In this document: positions 46,561-60,960 of the stretch, piece after piece
Position numbering within the stretch: position 1 is the stretch's first letter
Layout: every line of letters begins with the position of its first letter
Assembly (NCBI GenBank): GCA_013398275.1
Contig: VZSE01013367.1
Location: 560,200 to 624,199 of the forward strand
Direction of reading: 5' to 3'
DNA length: 64,000 nt
Origin: Promerops cafer
Taxonomy: Eukaryota; Chordata; Aves; Passeriformes; Nectariniidae
Notes under the pieces: model-generated
The model's database searches: none
Told to the model about the DNA's origin: nothing
Seen by the model: the letters and a program-made list of their open reading frames with translations, nothing else
Made by a program: the position numbers and the translations under genes

Positions 46561-48789
46561 AATGTTTCGATGCCACATTTAAAAATTACTCAGAAATCTG
46601 GAAGAGCTTTTCAAAGTAATGTCTTTAAACAATCTTCCTTTTCGTCTGAGATTGGCAGACAGTGAAGATCAGTCCAGGATCCCAAGGGGGTGAAACAACT
46701 GTGCAGCTATTTCATGTTGATTATGGTACAGACTCATGGAAATATATGTGATATGAGTCTGGCCCATGTTGCTCCTGTAGCTCTATGGGAAGACAGATGG
46801 GAGAGCCTGATTCTGCACTGTCTGAATGTAATAGAACATATGAATATTGGCTACTTTGGGGACCAGTGCACACTGGGAAGTACAGTGGACATCTATGAAA
46901 ATCACTGTCTTATGGTTTCCCTCCATTAAAGGACACCATTTTGCTAAGCAGAGATGTAGGGAAGCTCTAGTGTGCCTGTTGCCATCAGTTTAGCATACAG
47001 CAGCTGGTTTGGTGGCGAGGCATGAGGAAGTGCTGGTGGATAGTCATGTAAGGCAAGGTGGCAAGGGAATCCTTGATTACAGTTTGGTCCTGTGTGTAAT
47101 TGAGGTAGGGAACTGATCAGGCCTTTGCACCTGAGGGAAGTTGAGTAGAAGACAAGCTAACCTAAAATGTATTGATAGGAGGACTTTGTATTGCACGAAA
47201 AAATGTTGGTGCTCAGGCTCCACAAGTCACAAGCCCACAAGCTCTGTCTCCAGTGACACTGCCCAGATGGTGCAGCTCAGAACATCGATGTTCCTGCTGG
47301 TGCTGGCGAAAGGGCTGAGCTCAGAGCTGGCTTTAGCCCAGTGTATTCTTTGGCCTCTCAGACCTGAGTTGCTCTGTGGATCGTGAGGGAGTGTGGGAGC
47401 ACCTTAGAAAAAACACATGCCTGGACACTAGTGGAGAGTGTAGAAAATAGATGGCATGTTAGTGAGAAAGCAGCTTAGCAGTTGTGGTGTTGAAGAGTGT
47501 GTACTTGTACTTGCTTGCATTGAGGTTGATAGCTCAAACAAGGTTGTGAGTGGCTTCCTGTAACTTATCCAAGCACCACTGCCCTCTGTCTGTCTTGCTT
47601 TCTTTTGTTCCCAAATCCTTGCTGTATAGCCATGTAGTAACAGATGGTCATGGAAACGCTGAGTATTCAGATGCAGCAGAGTAGTAGAATTCCTTCATCT
47701 CTTGATGTAAATGCCAAAAGCTGAAGAGACAACTGCAGTGAGGAGTGGGAAGGGCAGTTTGAGGCTTCAAGCTTCCTACAGGAGCTACCTGATGACACCA
47801 GTCTGTATAGTTTTGACACCCCCCAGGAAACTGGAAACATGCTGGGAGATTGAAGTCCAGAGTATAGGTTTCTATTCAGGGGATAAATCTTGAAGGAAAC
47901 TCTTTTGCTGTCTGTTGCATGAACCCTGATATCCTACAATCCTGTAGTATCTTTCTCAGCTCACCCCAAAGTACTTAGATATGTTTTTAAATGTCCCACT
48001 GTCCTACAAGTTGGTCTAGAGTTTAAAGTCCTGACTGACTGATGGGGCCCCCAAGGCATAGAACTAGGTTACAGGATTGTTGCAAGGTCATCCTAGTTTA
48101 TTAGCTTCCATTTGCTGGCTTAAAACTTTAAAGGTTTTACAAAGCTTCAGAGCTTAAATCCCTTTTCGATTCTCTGTCTCTGTGATTTTCGCCTTTATTT
48201 TTTTTTAATGTAAACCTATTAAATCTCCTATGGGCAGCCTTTTCTGTTTGTAGAAGATCACATAATCTAACTCATGGTGGGAGGAGGCTTCCAAAGCTGT
48301 ACATGCTAGAAAAAAATCCTGCTGAGTTTTCTGTATTTATTTAACCTCTGCAGAACCTGACACATGCAAAAAATACTTCTGTCCTATGTCTGAAAAGAAC
48401 AGTGTGCTTGTGAGCCATGTGAGGATCCATTGGCACTTCTGGTCCATTAGTTACCACAAGTGAGTGTTAAACAACATTCAAAATGAGAAAATCCTTTTGA
48501 ATAAGCAAGTCATGGGTCTTAGGAAGTCTCTGCCTTACTGATACTAGCTTTTGTTCTATTTGGGTATTTCTTTACTGTTTCAAGGACTGTAAGATCACGT
48601 GAAGTAGATTCACTCTGGATATGGAATGGAAGAAAGCTAGGGAGGCTGCAATTTCCTATTAGTACTGTTTGGTGGTGCCTTTGGGAAAGACAGTATCACC
48701 ACATATCTCTTCTCTTGCACTTCCCCCATTACCAACCATGCTGTGACTGCATCATGCCCTGCCTTTGTATGCCAGAAGTCAAAAAAGAA
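46561..48789. other. Non-coding intergenic
   Basis: No exon or element recognised downstream of the CpG island. If the island is a promoter firing rightward, its transcript would lie here. Confidence 0.5.
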
Positions 48790-49770
48790 CAAGGGAGTAA
48801 TGGGAAATCTGATATGAAGTCAGTTGCTAAAGAATAGGGATATAATTAATGCCAGTCGACATAGTTTTATGGAAACTAGGTCTTGTCAAACAAACTTGAT
48901 CTCAATAATGTAATCTCAAAGAATGGATTGTTAAAGGCAATTGTGTAGATGTGAGGTACTTATACTTTCATAAAGCATTTGACTTAGTACAGCGTGATAG
49001 TCCGGCTAAAATTTTAGTATTACACGGTATCAGTAAAGTGCCTGTTAAATGGATTAGGACTGGTTAGTGGAGAGAGCTCAAAGGCATCATTTGTGGGAAG
49101 TATCACTGAATGAGAGAGTATCCAGGGGATTTGGCAAGAACTGATATCAAGTTCAGTGCTATTCAACAGGTTTGTCCATGATTTGGACTCACTCAGCACA
49201 TAGCTGAGTGTTAAGTTTTGCAATGTCACAAGATAGGGTGATAAATAATGAGAAAAACTATAATATAAAGTGATTAGCCTCACAAGGAAAGTTAATTCTA
49301 CGAAAATGCATATTAGTAGTCATGCTCAAAGTAATACACTTGGGAGCAAGTGCTATATCTTTCAGTCGTCCATTCTGTAGCTTTATATTTAAAAAAAAGA
49401 TATTGCATTCCTTAGAGTTGACCACAGGAGCAGGAAGTGGGAGTGCTCTGTAACCTACATACATAGATAAGGCACCGACAGACTCCTAGCAGAATGTCAT
49501 ATATACCTCTAGATTATGGTTTTTAAAGGAAGGTAGAAAAACTGAAGAGATCAAAGCAGAGGAACCAAGATGACTTGGAATGAGAAAATAGCACTCATTT
49601 AGTTTCAAAAACATTGAGAATGGTAGTGCAGAAATACCTTAATGGAGAAAAAATACCAGGTGCACTTTTACCCCCCCATGATCAGAGGACCCTTTCAGGA
49701 CAACAGGAACCAACATCTGGAACCTAGAACATTTTTCTATTAATACTGCTAGAGAAATTTATATTAAAAT
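48790..49770 (+). mobile_element. Old CR1/L3-like LINE with reverse transcriptase relic
   Basis: Positions 48940-49065 contain GTAGATGTGAGGTACTTATA and CATAAAGCATTTGACTTAGT, matching the RT motif A region (DV.YL.F.KAFD) of ancient CR1-type LINEs. Further words follow in the right order: GGTTTGTCCATGATTTGGAC and CTCAAAGTAATACACTTGGG. Many stops and indels are present, so it is inactive. It is clearly older than the bird CR1 copies at 12-27 kb. Confidence 0.78.
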
Positions 49771-52700
49771 AAAGTACACTTCTTTCAATAGAAGAATGAA
49801 GAAATATTGGAAAGACTTAAAAGGATGCTTTCTGTTTTGCATATCCTCAGCATCTCTCCAGTGCCTTAACAAAAGAGAAATTTTAACTCATCATTCAGAT
49901 CAAAGTGTAATTTTGTGGTCTGAAATATAAAGGAGGGCATCCACATGGTCTTCACTCCCTTAAGTATGATTCCATGAAGTGAACACAGTGCTAAAGTTTC
50001 CTGTTGGCTGAGCATCATCTTTGTCTTTGCATCATATGAGGTCATAGGCAGCCCTGCAGTGTTTCACTGTGCCAATGTTCAAGAAGAACAAACCTCATGA
50101 GCAGGTGACGTATTATGTATACATATACACACACTCCATATCTGTATATAACTTGCAAAAGCCCATCGTGTTTCCATCTTGTGATCCCAAGCCACGAGTG
50201 TGTTTCTAGCCATGAGAAAAAGCCTTCTGTTGCTAACAGCTTAGGCTCCATTTCCAACCTGCTGCCTTCAGTCATCTTGCTAAGTCAGGCAGCCTGCTGT
50301 GTTCCAATCTTGTTTTCTGGCCCCTTCACCTACACCTAGAGCTCCTGACTGTTCTGAAGACTTTGTTTGGTCCATAGCTCTATTTCCCTCTTCCTCAACC
50401 TAGAGTTTAGGTAGATTATTCTGGCCCTCTCTACTGGTAGTAGTCAATGTGGGGAGCTGTGAAAAATGAAAAGGGTGCTAAGGAAGTCTCAGTAGGTCCA
50501 AGTAAGAAAATGCTCTGCTGTGACCCCTTTCTTTGCACCTATGAGTCTGCAGATCCAGGGGAGGGGCAATATTGGAAGTACTCAGAGGTCTTGGACAAAA
50601 ATTAATGGGCAAAGATGGGAACAGGCACAGGAAGATATGAATGGAAGCAGAAAGAACAGTATGAGGAGGCTGATAGAGGGTCTTTCTAATGAAATTTTTT
50701 TATTAGAAGATTTCAGGAGAATAAGAAAAATTGTTTGCAGCCAAAGCTGCAGTTTTGAAAACTCAGAGGCTTATGTGTCTGTCTCATGAAACATCTGCAA
50801 TGCCATCTAGTTTCTTTCTCATAGTGGACATGGGCATGTGTCCTCTCCTCCTGTTCTGTGCATCCTGTGGAGCTGGGCTCGCTGAGCTCAGGTAACAGCC
50901 GATCCTACTGTAAATACTGATGCTGCGTGCCTGGCCCTACCCTGCATTCCCACAGTGGCTGTGGCCAGGCTCAGTGACACTTGCAACATCTGTGTGCTCT
51001 TTACCCTTGCCTTCATTCTCTGTACTCTGCACAACCACTGATTTAATGGCATTAATGTTTAAGCCTGTCTCAGATCATTCTACTTCCATTGGCCCTCTTC
51101 TTTTATCTTAATTTGGCTGGAAGAAATGGCAGCTTTTCTTGTTTGCTAACGAACCTGCCTAGAGCAACTTTTCAGGTGGCAAGGAAAGCGATGTGTCTGT
51201 GGCACAGAGCAAAGCCTGCCAGTGTCTCTGTGGACCAAGATTTTTTTTCAGATGTGTTTCATGTTCTCAAATCCAATGACTTATTTTGTGAGTCTTTTTT
51301 TTTTTTTCTGTTCTACGTGTGATTAAATCAACACTCTGTAAAGCTTTGTCAGAGGAAAAGAAAAATATCTGGCTTGTAGGATAGACAGTTTCAAGCTGGT
51401 CAGGATTCTTATGTGGGATACTGCAAATATTTACTGCAGCAAATCTTAGCTGGACTTTTCCACAGGCTAGTGCAGCTGTAGAACTGTAGCAGCTGTAGGA
51501 CTGAGCCCTTGCCAAAGAAGCACTTATTAAATCACACAGAATGAAAAAGTTCAGACAGGAGAGACTATTCCCAGAAGGAGAAATTACACCATTCAAGGTA
51601 TTTAGCTATGCTGGGGCAGAGATAAGGTCAAGTTTCAGGCCCAGAAAAGTAGACCAGGAACTCAAGCCCAAATCCCTTTTATCTCATGTAGGTCTCCTAC
51701 ATGCAGGCTTCTGTGCTGCCCAGTGCAAATTTAGGGAGCCTTCTTTAGCAAATGTTTCCTCAAGACAGAGAATTCCTGCAAAACATGTAGATTCAACAAA
51801 CTGAGTATTTCCCAACAAAGCTGGTTACTCCAAAGGCACAAGGAAAAGAACCCCACAGACCATAAGCAGTTCTGTGGATGAGATGCTGACAAGTAGGTAG
51901 AGAGGGAGATGTTAAGGAAGACAATTAGGTAGTTGCCCAGGCATGGGCAGACTTGTGGCAGCTGCTTAACCCATGTCTCTCTTTTGAGTTCTTGTGACTG
52001 TCTTTTTTTTTGGGCTGCAGCATGTGGCAAATGAACAAATTTTATTTGGAATAATAGGGAAGATTGGGAGGTTTAAATAATTCACTATTGAATGTAGTGT
52101 TTGCCTGCAAAATACCATATTCCCTTTCCTTTGTCTGTTTCCTTTTGGTGTACAGGAGGAATGGAGCTGTGTTTTCATGCATGATGCTTTTATGTGCAGA
52201 CATGAACTTTGGGATTTTAGCCTGTATGGAAACAAATCCTACCATTACATTTGTTCTACTTTTCCTGTTTTCAGTGCTGTTGTTTTGGAGTAGTTCCTAG
52301 GGCTGTTTATTTCAGATTCATGGCTGCTTCTCCTTTGTGCCCATTTGGACTGGGGCTACTAATCGGTGCTGTCAAAAGACATCTGAGTAGGTCTTTAATT
52401 CACCACCTTACTCTTCCTAGAATCACTGTTGTGCTTGCTTGTAACTGGAAGGATGTGTTCTCTCCAGACCCTTGGTATTGCATCATGTAAGTGCAAGGTC
52501 ACTTCTACAGCCCTGCTTTTCATCCAGCTCCTCTAGTGCTTGTAAAGAGTTCTCTAATAACTGCTTGGCCTTTGGGGTGAGATAGTCCATTGCCAGTGGA
52601 CATCTGGATCAGAGTCATGGCTGGCACTGACCAGCCCCCTTGACAGTAGTCTTGGCAAAGAAGTCAGGAGTTGAACAGACCATTAGATAATTAGAATCTA

Positions 52701-53534
52701 CTGCAGTGACTTGCAAGCAAAGATCCTAAAGAAATGGATCCTCTTGTACTCATAGAAGTAAAAAAGTCCAAAGGAGTAAAACTGTCTCTGAAAATGTTTT
52801 GTTTTCTCTGACACGACCCCCTGTGTGTATGGCAAGCCTTTGCTGAGTTTCCTGACCAACTACTATCTCTCCTAGGGGAACTTGCAAAGCCAGGAGGTTT
52901 ATAGGAGACAGGCCTGGATCTTTCTGTGGCTTGTTCACCATCCATATGAGGGTTAAATGTTTCACTTGCAGAGTCTTCTATTGCTAGTTGAGGAATCAGA
53001 GAGAGTATAGTTCTAAAGTGTAAGCTGAACTTTAAGATCTCTTTTCTCTGTTCTCCAGGTTAAGCACAAGAGTGGAGGGTTTTATAAGTCTGAAAATCTG
53101 ACATTGAAGTTATTATTCTTCTAAGGAAACAAAGGGGATGGGAATTGATCATAGCATCTGTATTCAACCTTTTTTATTTTGCCAGTACTTTTAGTGAGAA
53201 ATCTCAACCTTTTCCATTTCCCCTCTGCTCTCTTGCTCTCCTGTGAAAGTGAACAAGATTCATAGCTACGCCTACACGCTTAAAGAAGTTTGAAACTAAC
53301 ACTGTAAATTGAAGCTGGCTTTTCTTTAAATATTTCCTTTTAGTAAAGACATTCCTAAATCAGGGGTGTTTGTGTCTATTGTTTGCAGCTCCTTGGATAA
53401 GGTGTGATGAAATATAAAGTCACTAGTCAGCAGCAGCTTGTCTGAATGGCCTTTAATGAGGCCTTGGTATGGAGTGTTTTAAGCCTTTGCCTTCAAAATC
53501 AGAGCCTTTGCCTGTGCTGTGTTAGCACCATTTC
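49771..53534. other. Non-coding intergenic
   Basis: No exon or element recognised. Confidence 0.5.
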
Positions 53535-53645
53535 ATAGCCAGAATCTGTATGAGGAAACTAAGCACCTTATTACTGTCTGGTAACATGCAGAAACCCTCA
53601 TCCAGAGGGAGACCTGACTAACAGGCCCAAAATTTATTTGGAATC
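53535..53645 (+). repeat. Possible MIR-like SINE relic
   Basis: AATCTGTATGAGGAAACTAA followed by GCACCTTATTACTGTCTGGT and CAGAGGGAGACCTGACTAAC resembles the MIR core in sense orientation. It is strongly diverged and the call is tentative. Confidence 0.35.
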
Positions 53646-56600
53646 AAAGGTCAGGACACTCATGTTAATTATGATGTCTAACTGTTTAGGCAGTAGTTTG
53701 TAGTGCATTTTTCTCTCTGCATCAGTCCTGTGCTACATTTATTTCCTTTACTGATGGTTTTGACTGATACAGAAACTGCTAACGGATTTCTGCAGGGAAG
53801 GCTTCACACTCCAGATATAATCACCTCCCAAAATGAATATCACTTTTGTTGTTACAGTGACCTATGACAGAGACGTTATTTTTACTTTAATTTGTGGCTT
53901 ATAACAAGGGAGTTAAATGGATTTCAGGACTGTAGTTCAAACAGGTATGCATGTAGAATATTTTTCTCACATGAATCTTGCTGATTTTCCCTTGTTCTTG
54001 ATACTCTCTGCTGTTTGTCACAAATAATTTCAAGAGCTAGCCCCATCTCTGACTGCAGCTATTCGTTATCGGCCCCTTTGCCTTTACCACTTCCATTTGT
54101 AATTTAAACACCCTAATTTAATAGGTTTGTCTCATTATTTTGATTAATCATATTAACTCATATTAATTAAGAGATGGATTTAGGTAATGACAGAGGTTAA
54201 TGGAGTCAGTTTTCACTTTCCCCTGGTTTTTCAGGGAAGGGGGGACTCAGATAGGAAGGGAAAATAGAAAGAGAGACTAGAAAGAGTGAAAAAGAGAAAC
54301 TGTTGGGGGGGAAATCTCAGTTAGCAATCAGAAATTCCCTGCTAATTGAATGTCTGATTTTATTAATGATGAAATTTATAAAGGTCCTTAAGAAAAGAAA
54401 AGAATTTAGCCAGTTCAGCAGTTAAGTGTGAATATTAACTAACTCCAAGATAAAAGTTAAAATATCCATTTTCTTTTCTTTTCTCTAGTTCTTTAAATAA
54501 AAAGCTCTCTTTGACACTTCATCCCATTAGAGCTTTAGCTTCCTTTGCCATCCATTGCTAAATGTCTGGAGTCTATGCAGAGAATGTAATGTCCTGTATG
54601 ATTTAAGAAATGCTGACCCTGGAGGGCAGGAAGTTAATACATGGATCACCTTCGTGCTTATTTTCCTTGATGCTTGCTCTCTGATGAGGTAAGTGAAAGG
54701 AGGTTTCCAGCTCTGCCCGACGCTTTATTCTGTCATGCTTGTTTCCCTGAGGCTCAAGAAAACACAAACCACGAGCAGAGTGTCAGATCCAGACTGAACT
54801 TTGTGTTGGTGCTGTGGTCTACATTTCCATCTTCACAAAGGCATGGGGAATCCTTTGCTCATCCCAGACCTCCATGACAAGGGTCTCATGGTTATTATTC
54901 CCAGGCATGCCCAGCCTGCTCCTCATTTGTCTCTTTCCTATTTGCACCAACGCTATATAGGCACAGAATCCCATTTCGGGAGCGGAACTCTTTATAGCCC
55001 TACTGCCACTGTACAAATGACAGCATGAGGGCAAGTCAGTGGAAAGGTCTTTCATCCTGTGCTCCACGACACTTCAACTGACCTGCTTCAGTCAGCATTT
55101 GAACAGAAAGTAATTTTGGAGCTGAAGTCAGTTGGTAGTGAAGTGTGGGGTAGTCGTGAAAGTCGCCAGAGCAAGCAGTTAGCCTTTTTCCTTACCAGAA
55201 AAGACATTTCCATGACAATAGTAACATTCCAATAGTAGTATTTTTGTGAGAATGGTAACAAGTTGTACAAAATTTAGAGAGGTAACCATACAGGAAGAAA
55301 ATCTGTTATGCAAACCCGAAATTAATAAACACAAGTAAGCACTTTGTACAGTTTGTCACAAATCTGACTAAAAAAAAAATTAGAAGAAAAAAGTTGTTTT
55401 GTGACCCAACTGTTACCAAAAATATTTCTAAAAATTTGACATTTTTGTATACACTCTTCCAGCAAATGTTGCTGTTGAAATGTGGTACCCATAGGTGACT
55501 TGTGAAAGGTAGCCAGTAAAGTTTGTAAGACCAGGTTCTAGTTTGAAGTGTAGTGCACTATCAGCCCAAAGATTATAGGGCAATAAATTACAAAGCAAAA
55601 CACCAGGAACATGGTGACCATTTCCTGTAAAGTGTTTGGGGAAATACCCTTTCAGTGCGACAAATTGGAATTGTGTTTATGTTAAATTGGTAGAATATAC
55701 TGTCTGTGGAAGGACACACAGTATCTCTCGAGTATCCGGATTGTGCATCTGTGAGACAGTCCCTTGCTCTCAGCTACTTTAAAGTTTGCAACATAGACAA
55801 TCTCATAGGGGTTTTTAATTTCATCCAGCTGAAGTGCTAATACCTAACCTGACAGCCACTCAGAAAAAAATTAATATTTATTCCAGAAGTTGATTATTTT
55901 CTGGTGATCCCTCAGTAAAATTGCAGAAATCTAAAGTGGAAATTTTCCATAAGCAGTATTTCAGAGAGCATGAATGAGACACATTTTTGTTCAAAAGGCA
56001 CTAGAGAAGTTGAAATCTGATAGCCTAAAGACTGACTGACCTTTTCTGTGACTTTGATGAGAGCATCAAAAATCAATTTTGCTTTATGTATGATGTTCCA
56101 AGACAGGTAAAAAATATACTACATTTCAAGATTGTTAGCAACTTGGAAATGTTGACAGTCTGTTTCTATGAAGGTAGAGAACACTATAAAATTAACATTC
56201 TCTTTGTTGTTATTTTGTTTAATCTTTGCTTAATATAAGCATAATTCAACTAAGGAATGGTTTCTGTGCAAAATGGCAGGTGTCCTGAACAGTGACACGA
56301 GTTTGAAAGATCCAGCTGGTATTCCCAGTTCAGTATCTTTTGGCTTGCATATAGAAATATAAGCCTGTAGGACTTGTATGTAAAAATCACGAGGTTCAGA
56401 AGAGAGAGAATGCTGGGTATGTAACATTAAGGGACTTCAGAAATAGATGACTGGAAGCATCTGAATGCAGCCTGACATTATGAAATGACCCAGCAAAATT
56501 TCACTAAATTGGGAATTAGAACAATATAACTGGCAGCATGTTTTTGTTCAGAGAGCTAAGGTCTTGTTCAAGCAGGGAAAGCCTCTCAGGCAGACTTTGT

Positions 56601-56830
56601 CTCTGTGGAGTCGTCCTTCATCGTTACTGACCCATCACAGCTTCCTCTCTACCTGGGAGTATTTCTGAAACTCCAGTCTCTGAAATTCTGCTTTCCCTTG
56701 AAGAATTCGTATTTTATTAAAGCCTGCAAAGCTTTTATCTCTTCAGAAAAGCTTGAAACAGTAGAATATTAATGGCTCAGAAAACAAAAAAGCCTGACAG
56801 GAAAATACAATACATGTAGATGGGGATGTG

Positions 56831-56945
56831 TATATATATATATATATATATNNNNNNNNNNNNNNNNNNNNNNNNNNNNNNNNNNNNNNNNNNNNNNNNN
56901 NNNNNNNNNNNNNNNNNTATATATGTATATACGCACATATATATA
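56831..56945. repeat. (TA)n microsatellite, interrupted by an assembly gap
   Basis: TATATA runs flank the 66 N. The right side is imperfect (ATGTATATACGCACATATAT). Confidence 0.95.
56852..56917. other. Assembly gap (66 N) inside a TA microsatellite
   Basis: Undetermined bases flanked on both sides by TA dinucleotide repeats, so the gap most likely represents an unresolved repeat length. Confidence 1.
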
Positions 56946-58504
56946 GCATTCAACAGTACCTCGTAATGTTTTAAGACATTTAGAAGATTATTTTGGAAAC
57001 GAAATCACACTTGAAGTCTTTCCTTTAGCAAAACAGTCAATGATCTCAGTGAAGGTAAAGATGGACAGGACATCAGGTATAATGTTTTCATTGTGGTATT
57101 GGGAGGACTGAAATACTCAATTTTTGAGACTCCTAGTGGATAATATTTGAATTAATAAGTGTCTAAAGGGCAAGTTTGAAAAAAAAGCTTGAATTTAAAG
57201 GTTAGGATTTTTTTTCACATTCCATCATTATAGTTTGAGGCAGAGATTTTTTTTTTTAAATTACAGTAGACATACAACCAGAGATTTGCATACTGAGAAA
57301 AAGTACTAAATAGGCAAAAGCAGATTGTACTACTGGACTCTGACTACACATAAAGATTGAAAAAAAAAATAAGAGCACAGAAAAATTGTGTAAATAGGAT
57401 ATTTTTCACTGAAATAAAAGCCTGAGTTAGTTTAATCCTGATTTTTCTCGTGTTGGATTTACACCAGATGAAAGTCAGTGGAGTTGCTGCACAGTGTACA
57501 GTAGCACAAGGTTAGAACCAAGTGCTGTATCATAAAATATTACATGTAAGTGTATACCTGCTTCTTTGTGGGTGCACTGTATCTCTTTGTCTATGCATAT
57601 TCAAGTGTATATATTTCACAGCTGCTGTCTGCATAATTCACTTCCAAACCCAGCATGCGTTCATTTTCATAACTTTTTGTTCTATTACAATATTAATGGG
57701 ACTATCAATGGGAAAGGACAAGAGAAGCATTTTTAATGTTTATCTGACAGTTGCAAATTTCACTTGAGGTTGTTTACTGGGATCTGATTGTTGGCAAAGA
57801 GGAGTAGGAAAGGCAGCAAGATGAATGGGATCACAGGAAGAAGAGATGTATTTATGGGTCCTCTTAGCACCATCTAAGAGTAATAAAAAGTCCTGTTTTA
57901 CCCCTCCTTTACCCAGTCTTCAGTTTAAAACACCAAAAATGAGGGATTGTTTTAATTAACGTCTATTTAATCCAGGTGGCCTGTTCAAAGTGAAACACAT
58001 TGCATTTAAATATGTGAAAAATAGGTGTATATGTATATTCTCATCCAGTATCTTTTCCCTAGTGGGAAAAATGCCTGCAAATGAGAGAGAGTTTGTGGAC
58101 TTGTGGATGAATCTGCAATGTGATGTCAAACTGTGTACCAAATTACTGTCAGAGCTTCTCTTTTTTGACCTTCAGTTCTTGGACTATCCTAAGTGAGGCT
58201 TATTTTTTTATGGGTAGAGCTAAACATTTTCCCAATTTTGCTCTGCAGTTTTATGAATTTGGGCATTGCACATCCAAATTTTCTGCTCTGCAAAAACATT
58301 ACCTCAGACAAAAAAAAAAAAAAGTCCCAAACCAACAAAACCAACAAACAATCTTGGAATTCTGTTTGTATGTTAGTTTATATTTTAAAGTGTTTAAGTA
58401 TGAGTTTTTCAGCTAGAAATTCAGATCACCTAACTTTCCATGAACCAATGTTTAAGAATAGAATCAAAAATTTATAGACTATAGGTAGCACAAAAATGGC
58501 AGTA

Positions 58505-58655
58505 TGGTAGCCTAAGAGTATTGTGTTCCACTCTGGTCACCTCTTCACAGACTACTGCAGAAATAGAATAATTTCAGAGCTAGGTAGCAGGCTAAGTTGT
58601 TTGGAAAAACAGGCTGTTTATCTTTAGTGGTAGTGTGAGGGAAGTGTTTAATTTT
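58505..58655 (+). mobile_element. Old CR1/L3-like LINE fragment
   Basis: GTATTGTGTTCCACTCTGGT, CACCTCTTCACAGACTACTG and CAGAAATAGAATAATTTCAG follow the conserved segment of ancient CR1/L3 LINEs (gttctggtcacc, atattgcagaa). Confidence 0.7.
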
Positions 58656-60867
58656 TCACTCAAAATGAAATAAATTTTAACTAGTTATGTAGATTTGAAC
58701 TGCTAAATTCTCCTTCCTGGGAATCACAGCTCATGTGCTTCTCTTGCTGTTCTTCTCATTAGGCTGGGGTTGTTTGGTGGACTCTGTCTCCTTTGATGCA
58801 CCTTGACTGCTCCACTAAGAACCTTTTGTGAGGACTTAGGCCACCACTACAGAGCACTGTGGCAGATCTTTTTTTTCAAATAAAATATACGAAGTTTCTA
58901 CAGGAAGCAGAAACTTTCCCCAAAATTGTAATTATGTCAAAGGTAATTAATTTGGAGGAAAGCTTGCAAGAACTTTCATTTGTCAGGGTATAAAATAATA
59001 ATTGTCATGGTACATGAATTCTCACTGTGTTTTATCAGTGGGGAAAAAATAAATTTGGAAAGGGACAGATATAAAACCCTTGGGGGGGAAATCAAACAGC
59101 TGTACAAAATGGGGTAATGGACGACTTCTACCTTTTGCTGTCTTTTGGCAAAGCAGTTCTCAGACTTAGGCTTCTTTGTCCTGCACTGAAAGTACTGTGA
59201 TGGAAATAGATGTATCACAGGTAGTACATGGGAAAGACAGCTTGGATGGGTAATGAGGGAATTTGACAATGAACCAGTCAACCAAAACAGTGACCTCTCC
59301 AAGATGCTGCTGTGAGCCTGCCTGATCTGTGAGCATTTGGGCTGGATTGTTTTGGTGGGGACTTCCTTTTCTAGCCTGTGGTCCTGCCTTTCCTGGATCC
59401 CTCTCTTTCCCATTCTGTGAGCTGGGGAGAGCCATGGAGGCAGACAGTGTATAGTCATGCACACAGTTCAGCTGCTTCGAAAACTGTCTTGTGGGAAAAA
59501 GGGGGGAGGTGAGAAAATGCTTCACTGCTGCTTGTGACAGGGATCCCAGAGAGACACAGAGACATCAGTGGAGTCTACACATCACTGCCTGTTAACTCCA
59601 CTCACTGTTTATCAACTACCAGCACTAATTTCTGTTCAGTGTTATGTTTGGGTTAATTACAGGTAGGTTCCTTTCAGTAGTTAGGTTAATTACAGTTGTG
59701 TATTCCCTGTTGTCACTGCCCCCAAAAGAGGGTCTGTTCCTGTCTCGGTTTCCTGCCTGCAAAGTCCAAATTCAAACTGGGACTAAGGTGGTCTGGGGCA
59801 GTGCTTTGTTAAAAAGCCAATGGAGCATCAGCCAAGTTGCAGGTGTCTTTACCAAAGGCTTCCCCAGCACTTTTAAATCAATCTAGATTTAGTGTGTCCC
59901 TGTTCAGAGATCCTTCCATGCACTGTACACAACAGGCACTACAGGCTTACCTATTCACTTACCCCTGCGATCCATGTGCAACCCTCTCTGCAGTGCCACT
60001 GCTCCCTGCCTACCTTGAGAGCCAAAGCCTCCTTATTTGCAAGGTCTGCAGGGAAAGAAGAGTCCTACCCTTTAGATTAGTAGTGAAATTGTTGGTATAG
60101 TATCCAAATATACATTAACTGGCTGCCAGGGCCAAACCCACTGTAATTTCTCCCCAGTTTGCTGCAAACTGTCCTTTGGATTCTGGTTCTTTGTAGCGAG
60201 ATGGCCTCAGCAATCTACCACCATAAAGGCAACATCAGCAGTGCCTTTATCTCTGGCATGCAAATGTCTACATCTTCAGTCCCAAACAGTGAATCTTTCT
60301 AACCTGATTCTTCTGGTAAGAAACTAGAGTGTTTTTTGTTCATAGACACAGCCCTCTGCACAAGGGACAGTCTCATCTATTGCTCTAACAATTAAACTGA
60401 AAGCCCCTGTCTAAAGGCACAAGTCCCTCTTCAGTGCAGTCAAGTCACTTGACTTCACTGTCCCAGCTTTTTCCTTTGAGGAAAGAAATTCAGCTCCTCC
60501 TTGCAGGGCAAGGGCTGAGGAGTGCAGCTGACAGACTGGCAAATGAGCCTACTGGAATGGAGTGGGCTCATTTCTTCCTCTTGGCTGTGCCTGATTCTAT
60601 TTTTAGGGCCCCTGTGGTAAAAAATACAATCCGGGGGCAGACAGCTCTCACAGCAAAGGTGGCAAATATTTGGTAGCCTCTGGAAAAAGCTCTGCAGGAG
60701 TGCTTTCAGAAGATGCTCTTATGAAAGAAGATAATACATAAGGAAAATGGCAAACAGTTACATGCTGAATTCTACTGTACTAGAACAAGGCAGAGCACCA
60801 CAATGCTGACAGGAGGTTGGTTTAAAGCAGATAAACTTCTGTGCTTGGCTGCTGGAGACTGTGGCAT

Positions 60868-60960
60868 CTGAGAGCACTAGGATGTTCAAAGAGGGACTAA
60901 GCAAATTTGTGGGTAACAGACTCATTAAATGGGTGCCAAAGAGAACTTGGGGAGGTACTG
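60868..60960 (+). mobile_element. Possible old CR1/L3-like LINE fragment
   Basis: ATGTTCAAAGAGGGACTAAG followed by CAAATTTGTGGGTAACAGAC resembles the ancient LINE 3' segment (ttcaaaagaggattagacaa, attcatgg). Short and diverged. Confidence 0.45.

Larger units (their letters stand above)
53646..58504. other. Non-coding intergenic
   Basis: No exon recognised. The stretch at 54060-54240, with several TTAAT/ATTAA words and no repeat similarity, is a candidate conserved element (inference). The TA microsatellite with its assembly gap is at 56831-56945. Confidence 0.5.
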
